64,000 nt of DNA, taken from assembly GCA_013397455.1 (NCBI GenBank), contig VYZB01000015.1:3031071-3095070 (forward strand), written 5' to 3'. Made by a program: the position numbers and the translations under genes. Origin of the DNA: Crotophaga sulcirostris. Taxonomy: Eukaryota; Chordata; Aves; Cuculiformes; Crotophagidae. Positions 37,608 through 48,969 of the stretch are shown here, in pieces. Each line of letters opens with the position of its first letter. Positions within the stretch are counted from its first letter, which is position 1. Below the pieces are notes generated by a model, which made no database searches, was not told the DNA's origin, and saw only the letters and a program-made list of their open reading frames with translations.

Positions 37608-37736
37608 TTGTCCCAGGCTGAGCAGAGGATGAACAAGTTGGATCAGTGCTACTGTGAAAGGACCTGCACAATGAAAGGCATGACTTACAGAGAGTTTGAA
37701 TCCTGGACTGATGGCTGTAAGAACTGCACTTGCATG
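37608..37736 (+). CDS. NELL2: NELL2 exon F: second half of coiled coil and first half of VWC1
   Basis: The acceptor is AAATACAG and the donor is TGCATG|GTATGG. The exon is 129 nt, exactly 43 codons (phase 0-0). It begins LSQAEQRMNKLDQ, completing the heptads, then enters the first von Willebrand type C domain with CYCERTCTMKGMTYREFESW and TDGCKNCTCM. The C-x-x-C-x-C signature is C-K-N-C-T-C, and N-C-T is a possible glycosylation site. VWC domains in this family bind extracellular partners. The final codon is ATG where mammals have a leucine codon. If the next intron were retained, the frame would continue 33 codons to TAG at 37836-37838. Confidence 0.97.
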
Positions 37737-38990
37737 GTATGGCTACAATTTGAGTGGAGACTCAGGAACTCTAGTGTTCCTTCTGATTACAATTTTGTTG
37801 AGGCAAATAATGAGAACTTCCAGATGTATGGTAGGTAGTAACAACAAAGTGCTAGAAAAACTGGCCTAAACTTAAGTAATAGTATTAATAAATATGTTTT
37901 CCTACTGTTTCAGCAATGCAGCATGTGTGGCTGTCCTATATTTCATGTCACCATAGGCAGATGCTATGCAATATGCTTAAATATTGTTATTCCCATGCAC
38001 GAAGTTGCAAACAGTTTCTCTGGATAATTAATTCCTTCCATTCTGTCACTATAAACACAGCCCTTTTCTTAGCAAATGATTTAATAGATCCCTTGTGTTC
38101 GATTCCCTTTGGTTGCCTTTGGTTACATCTTAACAAGTAATAAAGAGTAAAATGTCAGGGTCATGCATGCACTGCTATATCACAAATGAAAAAGATTTGT
38201 TAGGTGGATGGAAGGTTCCCAAAGGTATCAACTCCAGAAACGTTTACAAGTACCCTTTCAGGTACCAAACCATGGCATCTTTGTTACTGTCCATTCATGT
38301 AAAACTCATTAATTTCATTTGAACTCATTAAATCTCTAATTCAGAATTGGTTAGAAACTGGTGAAAAGGCTGCTGTTGTCTGTACTGCACCTTAGAGTGA
38401 TTTGCTGCTATCTGTAATTTGCTAAGTAGTTCTCCTTAATATGATTTTGATCTTTTTATTTCTGGAGGGGTATTAATTTTACTTTGTGCTTTTTGGTTGA
38501 TGAGAAGACGACTTAGTCTATGGTTTCAAAACTGGGTGATGACTATTTAAAATTCTTTGAATTTAGTGTCAAATGCATTACATATTTCTGTCTTTGATTT
38601 TTCTTGCAGCTATATTATTACCTTTTTGAAACTGTATTGTCTCCTCTGTAAAAATCAGAAGGCAGAGTATTGTTCTATGAGGTTGTTACTTCACAATAAT
38701 CTGTCAGTTTGCTGCTGATTGGCAGAATGTTTTACCTCCAAATAGATTTGCCTCTGAAAAAAACCTGATCGTTATTATCTCAAAGAACACATATATGTCA
38801 AATACTGTATGTGTGATATTCTAAAGGTATAGTTTCTGTTCTTGTAGTTATTAAAAGAACCATGTTAATGTCCTTTTGGGTGGTGTTAAGAGTTCGTTGC
38901 ATTAAAAATAGATTTTTAAGTTCCTGTGTTTGAGAACTTCTCTGCTCTTGCTAAATATAACTCTCAGTTAAGCACCTTTTATTCTTCTAG
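37737..38990 (+). other. NELL2: Intron F-G (1.25 kb)
   Basis: A phase 0 intron with donor GTATGG (weaker than GTAAGT) and a strong acceptor, CACCTTTTATTCTTCTAG. It is AT-rich intron with no repeats or RNA genes recognised. Confidence 0.9.
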
Positions 38991-39093
38991 AATGGTACTG
39001 TGCAGTGCGAAGCTTTGATTTGTCCCCACTCCGACTGCCCACTTAACTCTGCCCTGGCATATGTGGATGGAAAGTGCTGCAAAGAATGTCAAT
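38991..39093 (+). CDS. NELL2: NELL2 exon G: second half of VWC1
   Basis: The acceptor is TTATTCTTCTAG and the donor is CAAT|GTAAGT. The exon is 103 nt, with 34 codons plus one base (phase 0 to 1). It reads NGTVQCEALICPHSDC, PLNSALAYVDG and KCCKECQ. The N-G-T sequon follows the splice junction. The Q-C, I-C-P, D-C and C-C-x-x-C cysteines complete VWC1. The part P-H-S-D-C-P-L-N-S-A-L-A differs from chicken NEL as I recall it, which argues for another bird order. Length and phase are identical to exon I, the second half of VWC2. Confidence 0.96.
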
Positions 39094-41229
39094 GTAAGTT
39101 TTGCCGTGGTCCTTCCTTCTAATGAATATTTTGAAATCTGTAAAGAAAATGAACCTTTCTTTAAATAAGGAAAAGAGCTGGTCAGGAAATACTTAGGTTG
39201 AGGAACTGGAGAATTTGAACTTCTCTGAAATATTTTGGGAAGTTGATAACCAGAGTATTTTTGTTTTTCAGATGTTGGTATTTTGTTTTAGTTATACTTT
39301 TTAAGAATTTCTTATCAATGTTTAAAAGGAAGTTTTTTAAAAAACTTTCTGCAGACTTCCATGGTCTGTTTCAGACCAAACTGCTAGGAATTCAAGAGGA
39401 ATTACCTTGTGTTTTTGTCCAGTGTTTCTGCATCTCTATTGCAAGAAGAATGTTTTCAGCTTATGTTGTAGTGCTAAAAATGGAGGTTCAGATTTATGAT
39501 TCTTCTGTAATTAAGGGATGAGAACTCATACTAGGCCCAGGAGACCAGCAAAAAAGACACCTAAAAATGTTCTTTCACTAAAGGTCAGACAGAATTATGC
39601 AGGAAACTGGATAGAGATAATTTAATATTGTCATTTAAGACAGGTGATTACCTCTTGGTTTTATAGCATTTTGGTTTCATTGCAAATAGGGCCAGAGAAG
39701 GGGAATTTTAGGTTTGTCACTATCTAAATGGAATATATATATTTCAGGCTGATTATGGACATGTATTGCATATGCGATGGATATTTATTTTAGGCTATGG
39801 TGGAATCAATTCTTGAAACTGAGCATGAGATGTGCACACTTTATTCTGTAAATGTTGAATTTTCTTTGTGGTTTCATCACTTCTGCTATACTACATTATA
39901 GAACTCCTTATAGAATATAGAGAAATATGTAACTGGTTAAAATGACATGTCAGATGAAATTCAGGAAGACATTTTGTACTCCATTGATCTTGCTCCCACC
40001 GGAGTTTATTAATATTTAATTGTGTTAGAAGTTACACAAACCATCCCATTTTATGAAACCTTATTAACTTACTCAAGTAGATTAATTCTAATTGAGAGGA
40101 AATGAGAATTCAAATACTTTCTTAACCAGCTACAGAGAATTTCCATGTATATTAAATAGTTCAAGGAACAGGTAATTCAAGGATGTGAGATGTGTGGAGT
40201 TCAAACTCCTGTTAGAATCTTTGACCATATTGGCAGAGTTTGAAAACCTGATCTTCTGAAATGTTTTTGTAATGTACTGCCTGTGAATTGAGTTGAGAAA
40301 TCTACATCCAGATGTTGGAGAAGCACTCATATCATAAGACTTTTTATGGAGTTGTTTTTCTTGAGTCTTGACAAAGGTCATAATGTGAATAAGCATATGG
40401 ACACTGACCTTGTCATACAAAATTAGTACTTTTCCTTTCAATTAACATACAGTTCTGGTGCAGTATGCTGAAATCTACTGACAGTTCCTTTTTGATAGTC
40501 TGAAGCTCAAAAGGTTTTGATAAAATTCCAATGTTAATTTCTTACCAGTACATAATTAAATTTGTAACTAACATGCATATGTATAACTCTTGAGAAACTA
40601 CCAGAAATGTTTAGAAAAAAAATATTTTGAAAAATTATTCCTAATTTCATCTGGGTTATTTGAAATGTCTTTTAAAAAAAAATCAACTTTAAGTCACCAG
40701 CTCCCTGGAACTAAAGGGTGGAGAGTGCAAATTAGAGTCCCATTGCTAAGGTAGTTAAATTCCAGTTAAACAAGTGTAAAGAGTGAAAGTTAGAATCAAT
40801 GGAGACTGCAAGACCTTCGCTTATTTTTCAGGCCAGTTTGGTGGAAATGCTGAGTTGTCACTGAGATATATATCGTGCCAGCTGTATCTTGTTGTCTTGG
40901 CATCTTCTGCTCAAGGTCTGAGCTGTTTGCAGTCAGTGTGCTCAGTGACCACATTTGCTTGAGGGATCAGAGCTCAAATCATCCATTTGGGCAGTTTCTT
41001 AGAATAACTTTTTTTCTAAATTCTTAGAATAATATCAGAGGATGTAGAATCTGGCTAGATTATATAGAGTGAACACAGATGGCTTATAATTGGGAAAGGA
41101 GTAATTAGTGGCTCCTTGAACAACACACCCTATCCTTGGTATTGAACAATCAGTCATAATTGCTGAGGAGAAATGGTGCTTGATACACTCCTTGAGCTGA
41201 GTTCAGGATTTCTTTCAAGACAGAATGTA

Positions 41230-42090
41230 GAATCATAGAACCACAGAATGGCTTGGATTGGAAGAGACCTTTAAAGGTCATCTAGTCCAATTCCCTTGCA
41301 ATGAGTAGAGACATCTTCAACCAGATCAGGTTGCTCAGAGCTTCGTTCAACCTGACCTTGAATGTTTCCTGGGATGGGGTGTCTACAGCCTCTCTAGGCA
41401 AACCTGTTCCAGTATTTCAACCACCCCATTGTTCAAGCCTTTCCTCATATCTAGTCTGAATCTACCTTCTTGGTTTAAAACCATAACCCCTTGTCCTATC
41501 ATAGCAGGCCCTATTGTTGTCATCTTTCTTTAAGTATTGGAAGGCTGCAATAAGGTGTCCCTGGAGCCTTCTGTTCTCCAGGCTAAACAACCACAAGCCT
41601 GTCCTCTCATCAAAGGCGTGGAACGTATCTCACTTTTGTGGCCCTCATATGGACCTGCTCCTGCTCCAACAGGTCCATGTCTTGTGCTGAGGGCTCCAGA
41701 GCTGGACAGAGTACTCCAAGTGGAGGCTCACCAGAGTGGAGTACAGGGGAATAATCACCTCCTTTGACCTGTTGGCCACACTTTTTTTTGATACAGCCCA
41801 GGATATGGTTGGCTTTCTGGACTGCTAGCACATGTTGCTGGCTCATATCCAGTTTTTCCATGTCTAGTATCGCCCAGTCTTCATCCCTTCTCAAATAACT
41901 TCTTAAATCCCTTCATCCCCCAGCTGATATTAATTCTGAGAGTTGCCCTGACCTGGGTGTAAGACCTTGCACTTGACCATGTTGAACCTCTTGAGGTTCA
42001 CATGGGCCTGTGTCTCAAGCTTGTCCAGGTCCCTCTGTATGGCGTCCTGTCTCAGGCATGTCAACCACACTGCCCAGCTTGGTGTCATGT
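41230..42090 (-). mobile_element. CR1 LINE fragment, antisense
   Basis: The + strand starts AGAATCATAGAACCACAGAATGG, the complement of a CR1 3' end, then follows the CR1 order (GGAAGAGACCTTTAAAGGTC, CTGTTCCAGTATTTCAACCA, AGGCTAAACAACCACAAGCC, TCCAGAGCTGGACAGAGTAC). On the minus strand 41894-41610 reads as decayed ORF2 (KLDMSQQHVLAVQKANHILG). Similarity to CR1 fades near CAGCTTGGTGTCAT at about 42090. It is about 860 bp, 5'-truncated and inactive. Confidence 0.93.
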
Positions 42091-42798
42091 ATTGGTATCT
42101 GTTTCTTTTCTGGTATTTGCAGTACCTTGTACCAGGTGATGGGCTGTTCCTGCCAAATTGTTGTGTGAGTAGAACTGTTGAGGCAGTGGTAGCTGCAGCA
42201 GACTTGTTGCTGTATCTCACCCGGGGCTTCCCTCTGCACTTCTTTCTTCTGTTGATATGCAAACAAAGCTACCAAAACTGAATAGCAAGATCTGATTTAA
42301 TGACAGCTGACACAGAGGAGTAAAAATATACAGCACTTAAGGGTATAGTGACCAGCAAGCAGGTTTCACAGGTTTTTTTTTGTTTGTCTTTTTTAAAGTG
42401 ATTGAGCATGCATTCATTCCATGTGGCTTTAGACAGGTAGAATTTAAGAACGTAATGTGTATTTGCACTAGTAGATAAAATAGAATAGGCATAGTCTGAT
42501 GGCACTTGTGGCTCCTCTTCCCCTTCTCCTCCTCCAACAGAGTATCTGCATCCAAATAACTGACTGGGAATGGCCTATCTCCCCAGCCGTGCCTGGCATT
42601 GTGTCAAAGCATGTTGGTTGGTACAAGCTAAAACGGTGCCATGAAATGTACTAACACTCAAACTGTGTGAAGGATTATAGACTGTAATTGAGTGTTTTCA
42701 AGCCTGTAGTCATTTACTACTTCATTTACCTGTGATGTCCATACCAGTAAATCAAACAGGACTAGTTAGGCTGTTGTGCAAGCCAGTGGAAGAGACTG

Positions 42799-42858
42799 GC
42801 ACCTCCAGAGGGCACTTGATGCAGAGATGAGATGGAATGAATTGCCCTCTGGAGGTGC
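42799..42858. repeat. Perfect 16-bp inverted repeat (hairpin)
   Basis: The left arm GCACCTCCAGAGGGCA (42799-42814) is the exact reverse complement of the right arm TGCCCTCTGGAGGTGC (42843-42858). The loop is 28 nt, and a few of its bases next to the stem could pair further. The stem is GC-rich inside AT-rich intron. A 60-nt hairpin of this shape could be a microRNA-like precursor, a remnant of a small DNA transposon or a chance palindrome. Confidence 0.8.
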
Positions 42859-43253
42859 ACATTTCTTCCCATGGACTATATAGGAAGCCCAGGTGATTAG
42901 AGTTGATACCAAACTTTTAGACAGCTAAAGTTGAGGTTAATCTTTCCATCAGTTACTATAATGAGTATCAAGTGTCAGATAGGAATAGAAAGTGCTGGAT
43001 TTTTAAGCCTGGTTCTGACATTAAGCAGTTCTGTTAAGAGACTCATGGGAGCCTGCCACACTGCCAAACCCTAGGAACTGAACTTCAGCCCAGAATTTAA
43101 ATACTTGCCAGTGACAGTGCAGCTTTGTATTTCATTTGATGATATTCTCAACACTTCAGGAATTTCAGCAAAACTGACCTTCATGTTTCTCTTAAATATT
43201 TAACTCAAGGAAGAACACTTAGTAAGGAATGTTGTAGAACTTTTTTATCAATA

Positions 43254-43284
43254 TTACTTTGGCTCTTTTTGTGAGCCAAAGTAA
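43254..43284. repeat. Perfect 12-bp inverted repeat with 7-nt loop
   Basis: TTACTTTGGCTC (43254-43265) and GAGCCAAAGTAA (43273-43284) are exact reverse complements around the loop TTTTTGT. A compact hairpin forms on either strand. Function is unknown. Confidence 0.8.
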
Positions 43285-45920
43285 AACAAAAATAAGAAAC
43301 CCTGACCTTATCCCCTATCTCCATGCTTTTGTTTGAGGGCATTCAGACAACTTGTTCTGTTTTGTCGTGTGTGAAGGTCGATGCATAAGGAATGGCAATG
43401 CATGCAAATTATCACTGTTTTCCATTTGCCTTAATGGGCTAAAAGAAACAATGATCTTCCAAGGCACATAAATTGGCCAGTGTGTTTGATATATGTTTCA
43501 GCTACAGACAAGCTATTCAACACAAAATTCAGTCCAGCCACCAAAGCATACATTTTAGATCAATAGGAGCTTCCTGTGGAGAATTGTTTGGAGCTGGGAA
43601 GCAGAGACCTCTTTCTTTTCTATTCCCAATGCAATTTTAAACCTGTCTGAGAAGGTATGTGCAAGAGATCATTAAATTCTCTCTCCTCTGCAGAGACAAA
43701 TGCATTGTGTGGTGATAGGCACCGGTACAAATCGGGGAGATATTAAACTCCCCTACTGACCCTATAAAGTATTGCTTTAGACCATGGACTTGGCTTAAGA
43801 AGTACAAGGACGAGTTCATTTATTTAAAGTGAATTGTGGAAGGACTGCCAATGTCTTAGTAGCAGAGACAATTGCTACTTGGTCAGCAAATCTTTTTATG
43901 GTAACTTTTTTATTAGTTGGTGTATTAACACTATAGCATCACTTCTAATAGCTACATAATATATGTACTCTTTAAAATGGAGCCAGTGAATTTGTAATGA
44001 AGTAGCTGATTTTCTTTTTAAGGCCAGAAGTGATGTTTGTACCAATGCCTGACACAGCAGTAGTTCCAATCAGAGACTGAGCTCCAGAAAGAAATTGCTC
44101 TCTTGTCATCACTGTCCTCTTCCTGGTGACATTGCAGATACTTATAGACCTAATCCCAAACTGTTTAAAACTATCCCAACAGATCTCAGTGGAGGTTAAA
44201 GTCTGAGCCATTGTGTTCAAATCTGTAGGCTGTGATTTTTTCTATGCATTTTTTTTGATGAAACAAAAATGCTGGTTTTCTGGTGCACTGTAGCCAAATC
44301 CATGCTCTAATGCAAGTATTTTAAGCAACTATGAGAAGCACGGGACTATAGTGAATCATCTCACACTTCCATTGCTAGCAAGGCTGGAGGGAGCATATAG
44401 AGGAGTTTTATAACTTGGGAAGGTTTTTTGAACAAAATTAGAATATAAATATTAACGTAGCAGGTCTTGTAACGTGGGTGGTTTTCTAATGCAGTGATCT
44501 GTCTTGCTAGCTTACAGAAACTTTTAATATTTTAATTAAAATTAAGCAGATTTCCTGTTTTACTCTTCATGATGTGTTGAGTTTTCCTCAAAGCTACATG
44601 CTCTCCTGCAAGCTCCAGCACTTGTAGCCTCCTCATGCAGAGGAAGAAAGTCTCTCTGCTTCTCATCTGCACAGCAATTGACTATCAGCAAGAGTGCAAT
44701 TTTTAAATCTAGACACCTAAGGAATATTGATTAAGCTTCCTCTGAAATTCATCATTTGTCCAGGTGGATTGAAGCATTACAGACTTAAGTCTGCTGCTCA
44801 CTGTTTCATCTTTTTACAAAATTGCCACCTTTCTTCAGGGCTGAAGGAACGGCACTGTCTTGCCTTAGGTGATGTGCATTGGTGGCAGTGTGGCACATCG
44901 ACCCACGCCTCATTTACCCATGTGCCAGAGGAGCTTATCCTGCACAGAGAAGAGGCTGCAGCTCAGAAATGATTTAATGAAGGATTAGTGAGCACTGACT
45001 GAACAGACCATCTTATCCTCGCAGTAAATCAGAGGAAGGGGCAGTCTGGAAACTGCAGAGCAGCTCCAGAAGGCTACTGCGTACACTGCATGGGTCTCAG
45101 GGCTGTGGGACAGCCAGCAGGCTCAGGGCAACAGAGTAGGCATTGGTCCTGGAGAAGGAAGAAGCAGGTCCTATAAATGACTATTGCTTCACTACTCATA
45201 GATTTAAAAAAAAACAACATGCTTTAAAATACAAAGGAGAAGCAACGTTCTGACTAATGCAAAATATAAGTTGCTTTTTGATTAAAAATATTTTATATAT
45301 GGCTTTTTAAAGATACAAGTTCAAATGAAGTATTAATTCTATTAAGTTTTTTAATATGAAAAATCAGATAAATTAGTCTATTTTAGGAAATAATCCAGTG
45401 CTGGCTATATTCCAGATAACTTCTAGCACTATTCTAAAGTCAAATTATTTATTATAACATCCTGTAGTCAGCAGGAAGAACTTCTGAATGCTAGTTAGCA
45501 TTTAGCAGAATAGCATCTGTTCAGTCTCTGGATTTTCTATACTGAAATGAATCACATGAACCTTATTTCTCAGGCTTTTGAATCGCGTACAGTGATAGTA
45601 TCACATTATAATGACAGATAAAAAGCATTATGTACAGACTTCCACTACCAAGATGAATTACACTATACTTTACAACCCACTTATATACCATTTTATTACT
45701 TCAGCAATTCTGTGTCTTCAAAAGAAAGACAGTATTTATATTAATTTAGAAATAGGACACAAATATTTTTCTAAGGAAGTATTTTCAAAAGGAAAAAAAT
45801 GTACCCTTTAACACATGTGTGTTCATAAAATCAGTGGAACTATTTTAGATTTACAAAGCTGTAGTGGAAAAAAACACTATCATTTGTGAATCCAATATGG
45901 AGCCTACAATCTCAGTCTAA

Positions 45921-46262
45921 CAGAATGATTGAGGTTGGAAGGCACCTCTGAAGGTCATATGCTCCAACTCCCCTGCTCAAGCAGGGCCACCTAGAACCAG
46001 TTGCCCAGTACAGTGTCCAGATGGCTTTTGAATATCTACACAGATGGAGACTCCACAACGTCTCTGGGCAACTTTACCAGTGCTCGGTCACCCTCACAGA
46101 ATAAAAGTGCTTTCTTGTGTTCAAGTGGAATTTCATGTGTTTTGTCTCTTGGTTCCACTGAGAGGAACATGGCTCTCTTCTTCATTCCCTTCCATCAAGT
46201 GTTTTCACACACTGGGAAGATTTCCTCAGAGCCTTCTCTTCTCTGGGAACCGTAACATCGCA
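45921..46262 (-). mobile_element. CR1 LINE 3' fragment, antisense, different subfamily
   Basis: The + strand reads AGAATGATTGAGGTTGGAAG, CACCTCTGAAGGTCAT, CCAACTCCCCTGCTCAAGCA, GGGCCACCTAGA, CAGTGTCCAGATGGCTTTTG, GAGACTCCACAACGTCTCTG and CCTTCTCTTCTCTGGG. These are complements of CR1 3' sequence with a 'gagcaggggagttgga' motif. That motif differs from the copies at 20844 and 41230, so this is another subfamily. About 340 bp remain, diverged. Confidence 0.88.
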
Positions 46263-48261
46263 GAGGCTGAGCACAGAGACTCTTAATGTTTTGGGGCCCC
46301 TTCTGTGCCCAACTCAAAGCCAGCTGAAGGCAGTGGAAGAATGGCCCTTGGCTTTGTTAGGCAGGGCCAGTCTTGCCCTTGACCCTAGCTGCTCGATCTC
46401 TGCTATATTTTTCATGGTAAAGCTGTAGAAATTTTCAAACTAATCTTATACTATTGAAATATATTTGGGTTGTATATACTATATATCCAATGGTAAAATT
46501 GTCAGGAGCTTTCTTTTTTTGTAGAGCTTGTAGACTCCAGTGACCTTTGTTCTTTGTCGGTTGGGCAGTATGCCTCCATCAGAAGGGAAACGTTGGGTCT
46601 TTTCACTTGTGGTTCTCTTCTGAGCAGTTCTGTGTAAATTAAAATACAGGTTATGGTGACTGGTCTTCTCAGAATATTTTGCTTCTAGTTTTCCTTTCCT
46701 CGTTCCCCGTGTCCTTTGAATTTCATTGTTCCGCATTAGCAGAGGAGGACCGAGGGAGTTGGTGCATTGTGCCTCAGTCAGCCTTTTCATTTATCAGAGT
46801 GAGACTCCCTCCTAGGCAAGTTGGCTCTTTAGCTATTCTGGACCCCATGCATTATGGAACTCCACTGGAAGAATCTAGATCTGGAGGCAATGTACCAGTA
46901 GATGAGAATTCCAGTTAATAGTAAATTCATCTAGTTTCAGTCTTACTGTGTGCCTGAGGAAGGAATTGTAAAATAAAGTATGCTTAAGAAAATCCTTATT
47001 CATTAAAATACATTACACTGATTGCATAGCAATCTTCAGTAAAGAAGAAATTGGAAACATAATATCGGTAATTTTGTTGGTAGAGAATTAAAAATATTTC
47101 TTTGCATGGGAGATCTTGCTGTAGGCTGTGCTCTGCTCTCCCCTGCTCTTCTAACCTATTTTGTCAAGACTTTCTGGGAAAAGAACCTATTCCTTCCATT
47201 TCTTTTTCATTATGCTCTTATCAGGGAGTTAACAAAAATATGAAATACCTGCAGCATATTATTATTTTGGTTTATTTCCAGTGCAATTAAAACATTAACA
47301 TATGTTAGATATGAATGTTTTGGCTTTTAGACAACTGGGAGTGGACAGATTGGCAGTGTTCCAGTCTAAGTTATTACCCTGACTATAATAATGCTGATTT
47401 AATTCAGAATTTGCTTAGTCAGGTGGCTATGAAATAATGGTAATAACAATAAAAAAAATCTGATTCTGTTTATAACCATCTAGGAAATGTGGGTATTCAC
47501 ATGGCTATGTGTGGATTTCAATATGTTTTTTCTTACCAGTAATGTGCTAATACCTTGCATCTGCATCATTGGAGTCAGGAGTGGAGTGGCTCTGGGCTAC
47601 TTTGTTTTTGTGTCCCATGACCAGGAGCACATTGCCAAACAGCAGCCTCTAGCTGATGTTCTCTTTTTCTGCCTGGAGCTTTTCCTCTGTAGATCTTGCA
47701 AATTTCTGTAGTACCAGTAATTATGATCTGTAATGGTTATGTGCGTTGAAAAGAGCAGAACTGTGTCTTTAGCTGAAAACTCCCAGACTGCAATTTTTTT
47801 TTTGGACAAGGTCATGGAAGAGTAACAAGTTGGAGGTGGAGAGGACTTCCTGGAGCTGTATGGAGGAAAATACCAAAACTAAACCAACCAAATAAGATTC
47901 ATGGCTTGTTGAGATCTGTGCAGTTTTCAATGACCACTTTGCACTCAACATACTCTTACAGCGAGACTGTCACATTGGCAAGGGTCAAAGCCACATATGG
48001 GATGGGTGAAAGCTGGCCTATGGAGACACTGGAAGGAGTCATGGGAGTATAAAAGAAGGCCTATATACAGTTTTCTGACAGTGCCTATATCCTGTGAAAT
48101 AATGGGAAGGTTGTGAAAGCTGAAACTCATTAAATACAATATTGAAAAAAAAACCAACGCAAACACATCAAGAATGTGATCTTATTTCCCTGGCAGTCTA
48201 AGGAAAGGATGGTAAAATATGAGTGAAGTTGATTCAGTGAGATTAATATAAAATGATGTAG

Positions 48262-48266
48262 ACTGT
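48262..48266 (+). repeat. Target-site duplication, left copy
   Basis: ACTGT immediately precedes the LTR and is repeated exactly after it at 48965-48969. Confidence 0.85.
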
Positions 48267-48964
48267 TGTCCTGGTTTGAGCTAAAGTAGAATCAGTTTTC
48301 TAACTTTTCAACTAAGTCTTGTCTGAGTAACTTCATTGTCTGGAAGTTAACTGCATGTTTTCCAAACATTATTTCTGTCTAGAAGTAATAATGTGAGGCA
48401 TTGGTATGCAGAAAGGCCATTTCTTATACTTATTCCTATAGAAACCATGGCCATCCTTGAGGTAGTGAAATGCTATAAGTGAAAGAGGAGGAAAAGGGTC
48501 ACGCATGCAAGGAGGAGTGGACAGGACAGGTGACCCCAGAGTATTCTATTCCATATATGTCATACTCAGTATAAAATTGAAGAGTTGTGAGGGGCATTCT
48601 CTTCTTTGATGGCTGACATCCACTGAAGGCTTCGTCTCTCTTTTTGATCTGATCCCAGACCACTGCATCCCTGAATCTAATTCCTGAGTCCAGCCTGGGA
48701 CCTTTGCTCCCTCTGTGCCCACTCTGCAGCATCAGTGGTGACGTAGTCACTGGAGGGGAAGGACATTTCATATATTTGTATGTCTTATTATTTTCATATT
48801 AATAGTATTTTCTTTATGGCTATTATTATTTCATTAGAACTGTTTTAGTTTCCAACCTGCAAGTCTCTCTCCTGTTTCCCTTTCCCTGGGAGGGGGAAGT
48901 GAATTGGGTTGACCTGCTCCCATTTTAGCTGCCAGTCAAGCTGGACTGGGGCTAAACCGTGACA
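48267..48964 (+). mobile_element. Solo LTR of an ERVL-type endogenous retrovirus
   Basis: The element begins TGTCCTGGTTT and ends CTAAACCGTGACA, so it has the TG...CA ends of an LTR, and the two ends are imperfect inverted repeats (TGTC..GGTTT). It is 698 bp long and flanked by the 5-bp direct repeat ACTGT on both sides, a duplication length typical of ERVL-type elements. No internal gag/pol region or second LTR lies nearby, so it is a solo LTR left by recombination. A TATAAAA box lies at 48570-48576. The words and their order match an LTR family that I recall as abundant in neoavian birds. The family name should be confirmed by database search. It lies in the same orientation as NELL2. Confidence 0.88.
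48570..48576 (+). promoter_or_regulatory. TATA box-like motif in the solo LTR
   Basis: TATAAAA lies about 300 bp into the LTR, where the U3 promoter of an LTR is expected. Whether it still drives transcription is unknown. Confidence 0.5.
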
Positions 48965-48969
48965 ACTGT
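48965..48969 (+). repeat. Target-site duplication, right copy
   Basis: ACTGT directly after the LTR end, identical to 48262-48266. Confidence 0.85.
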
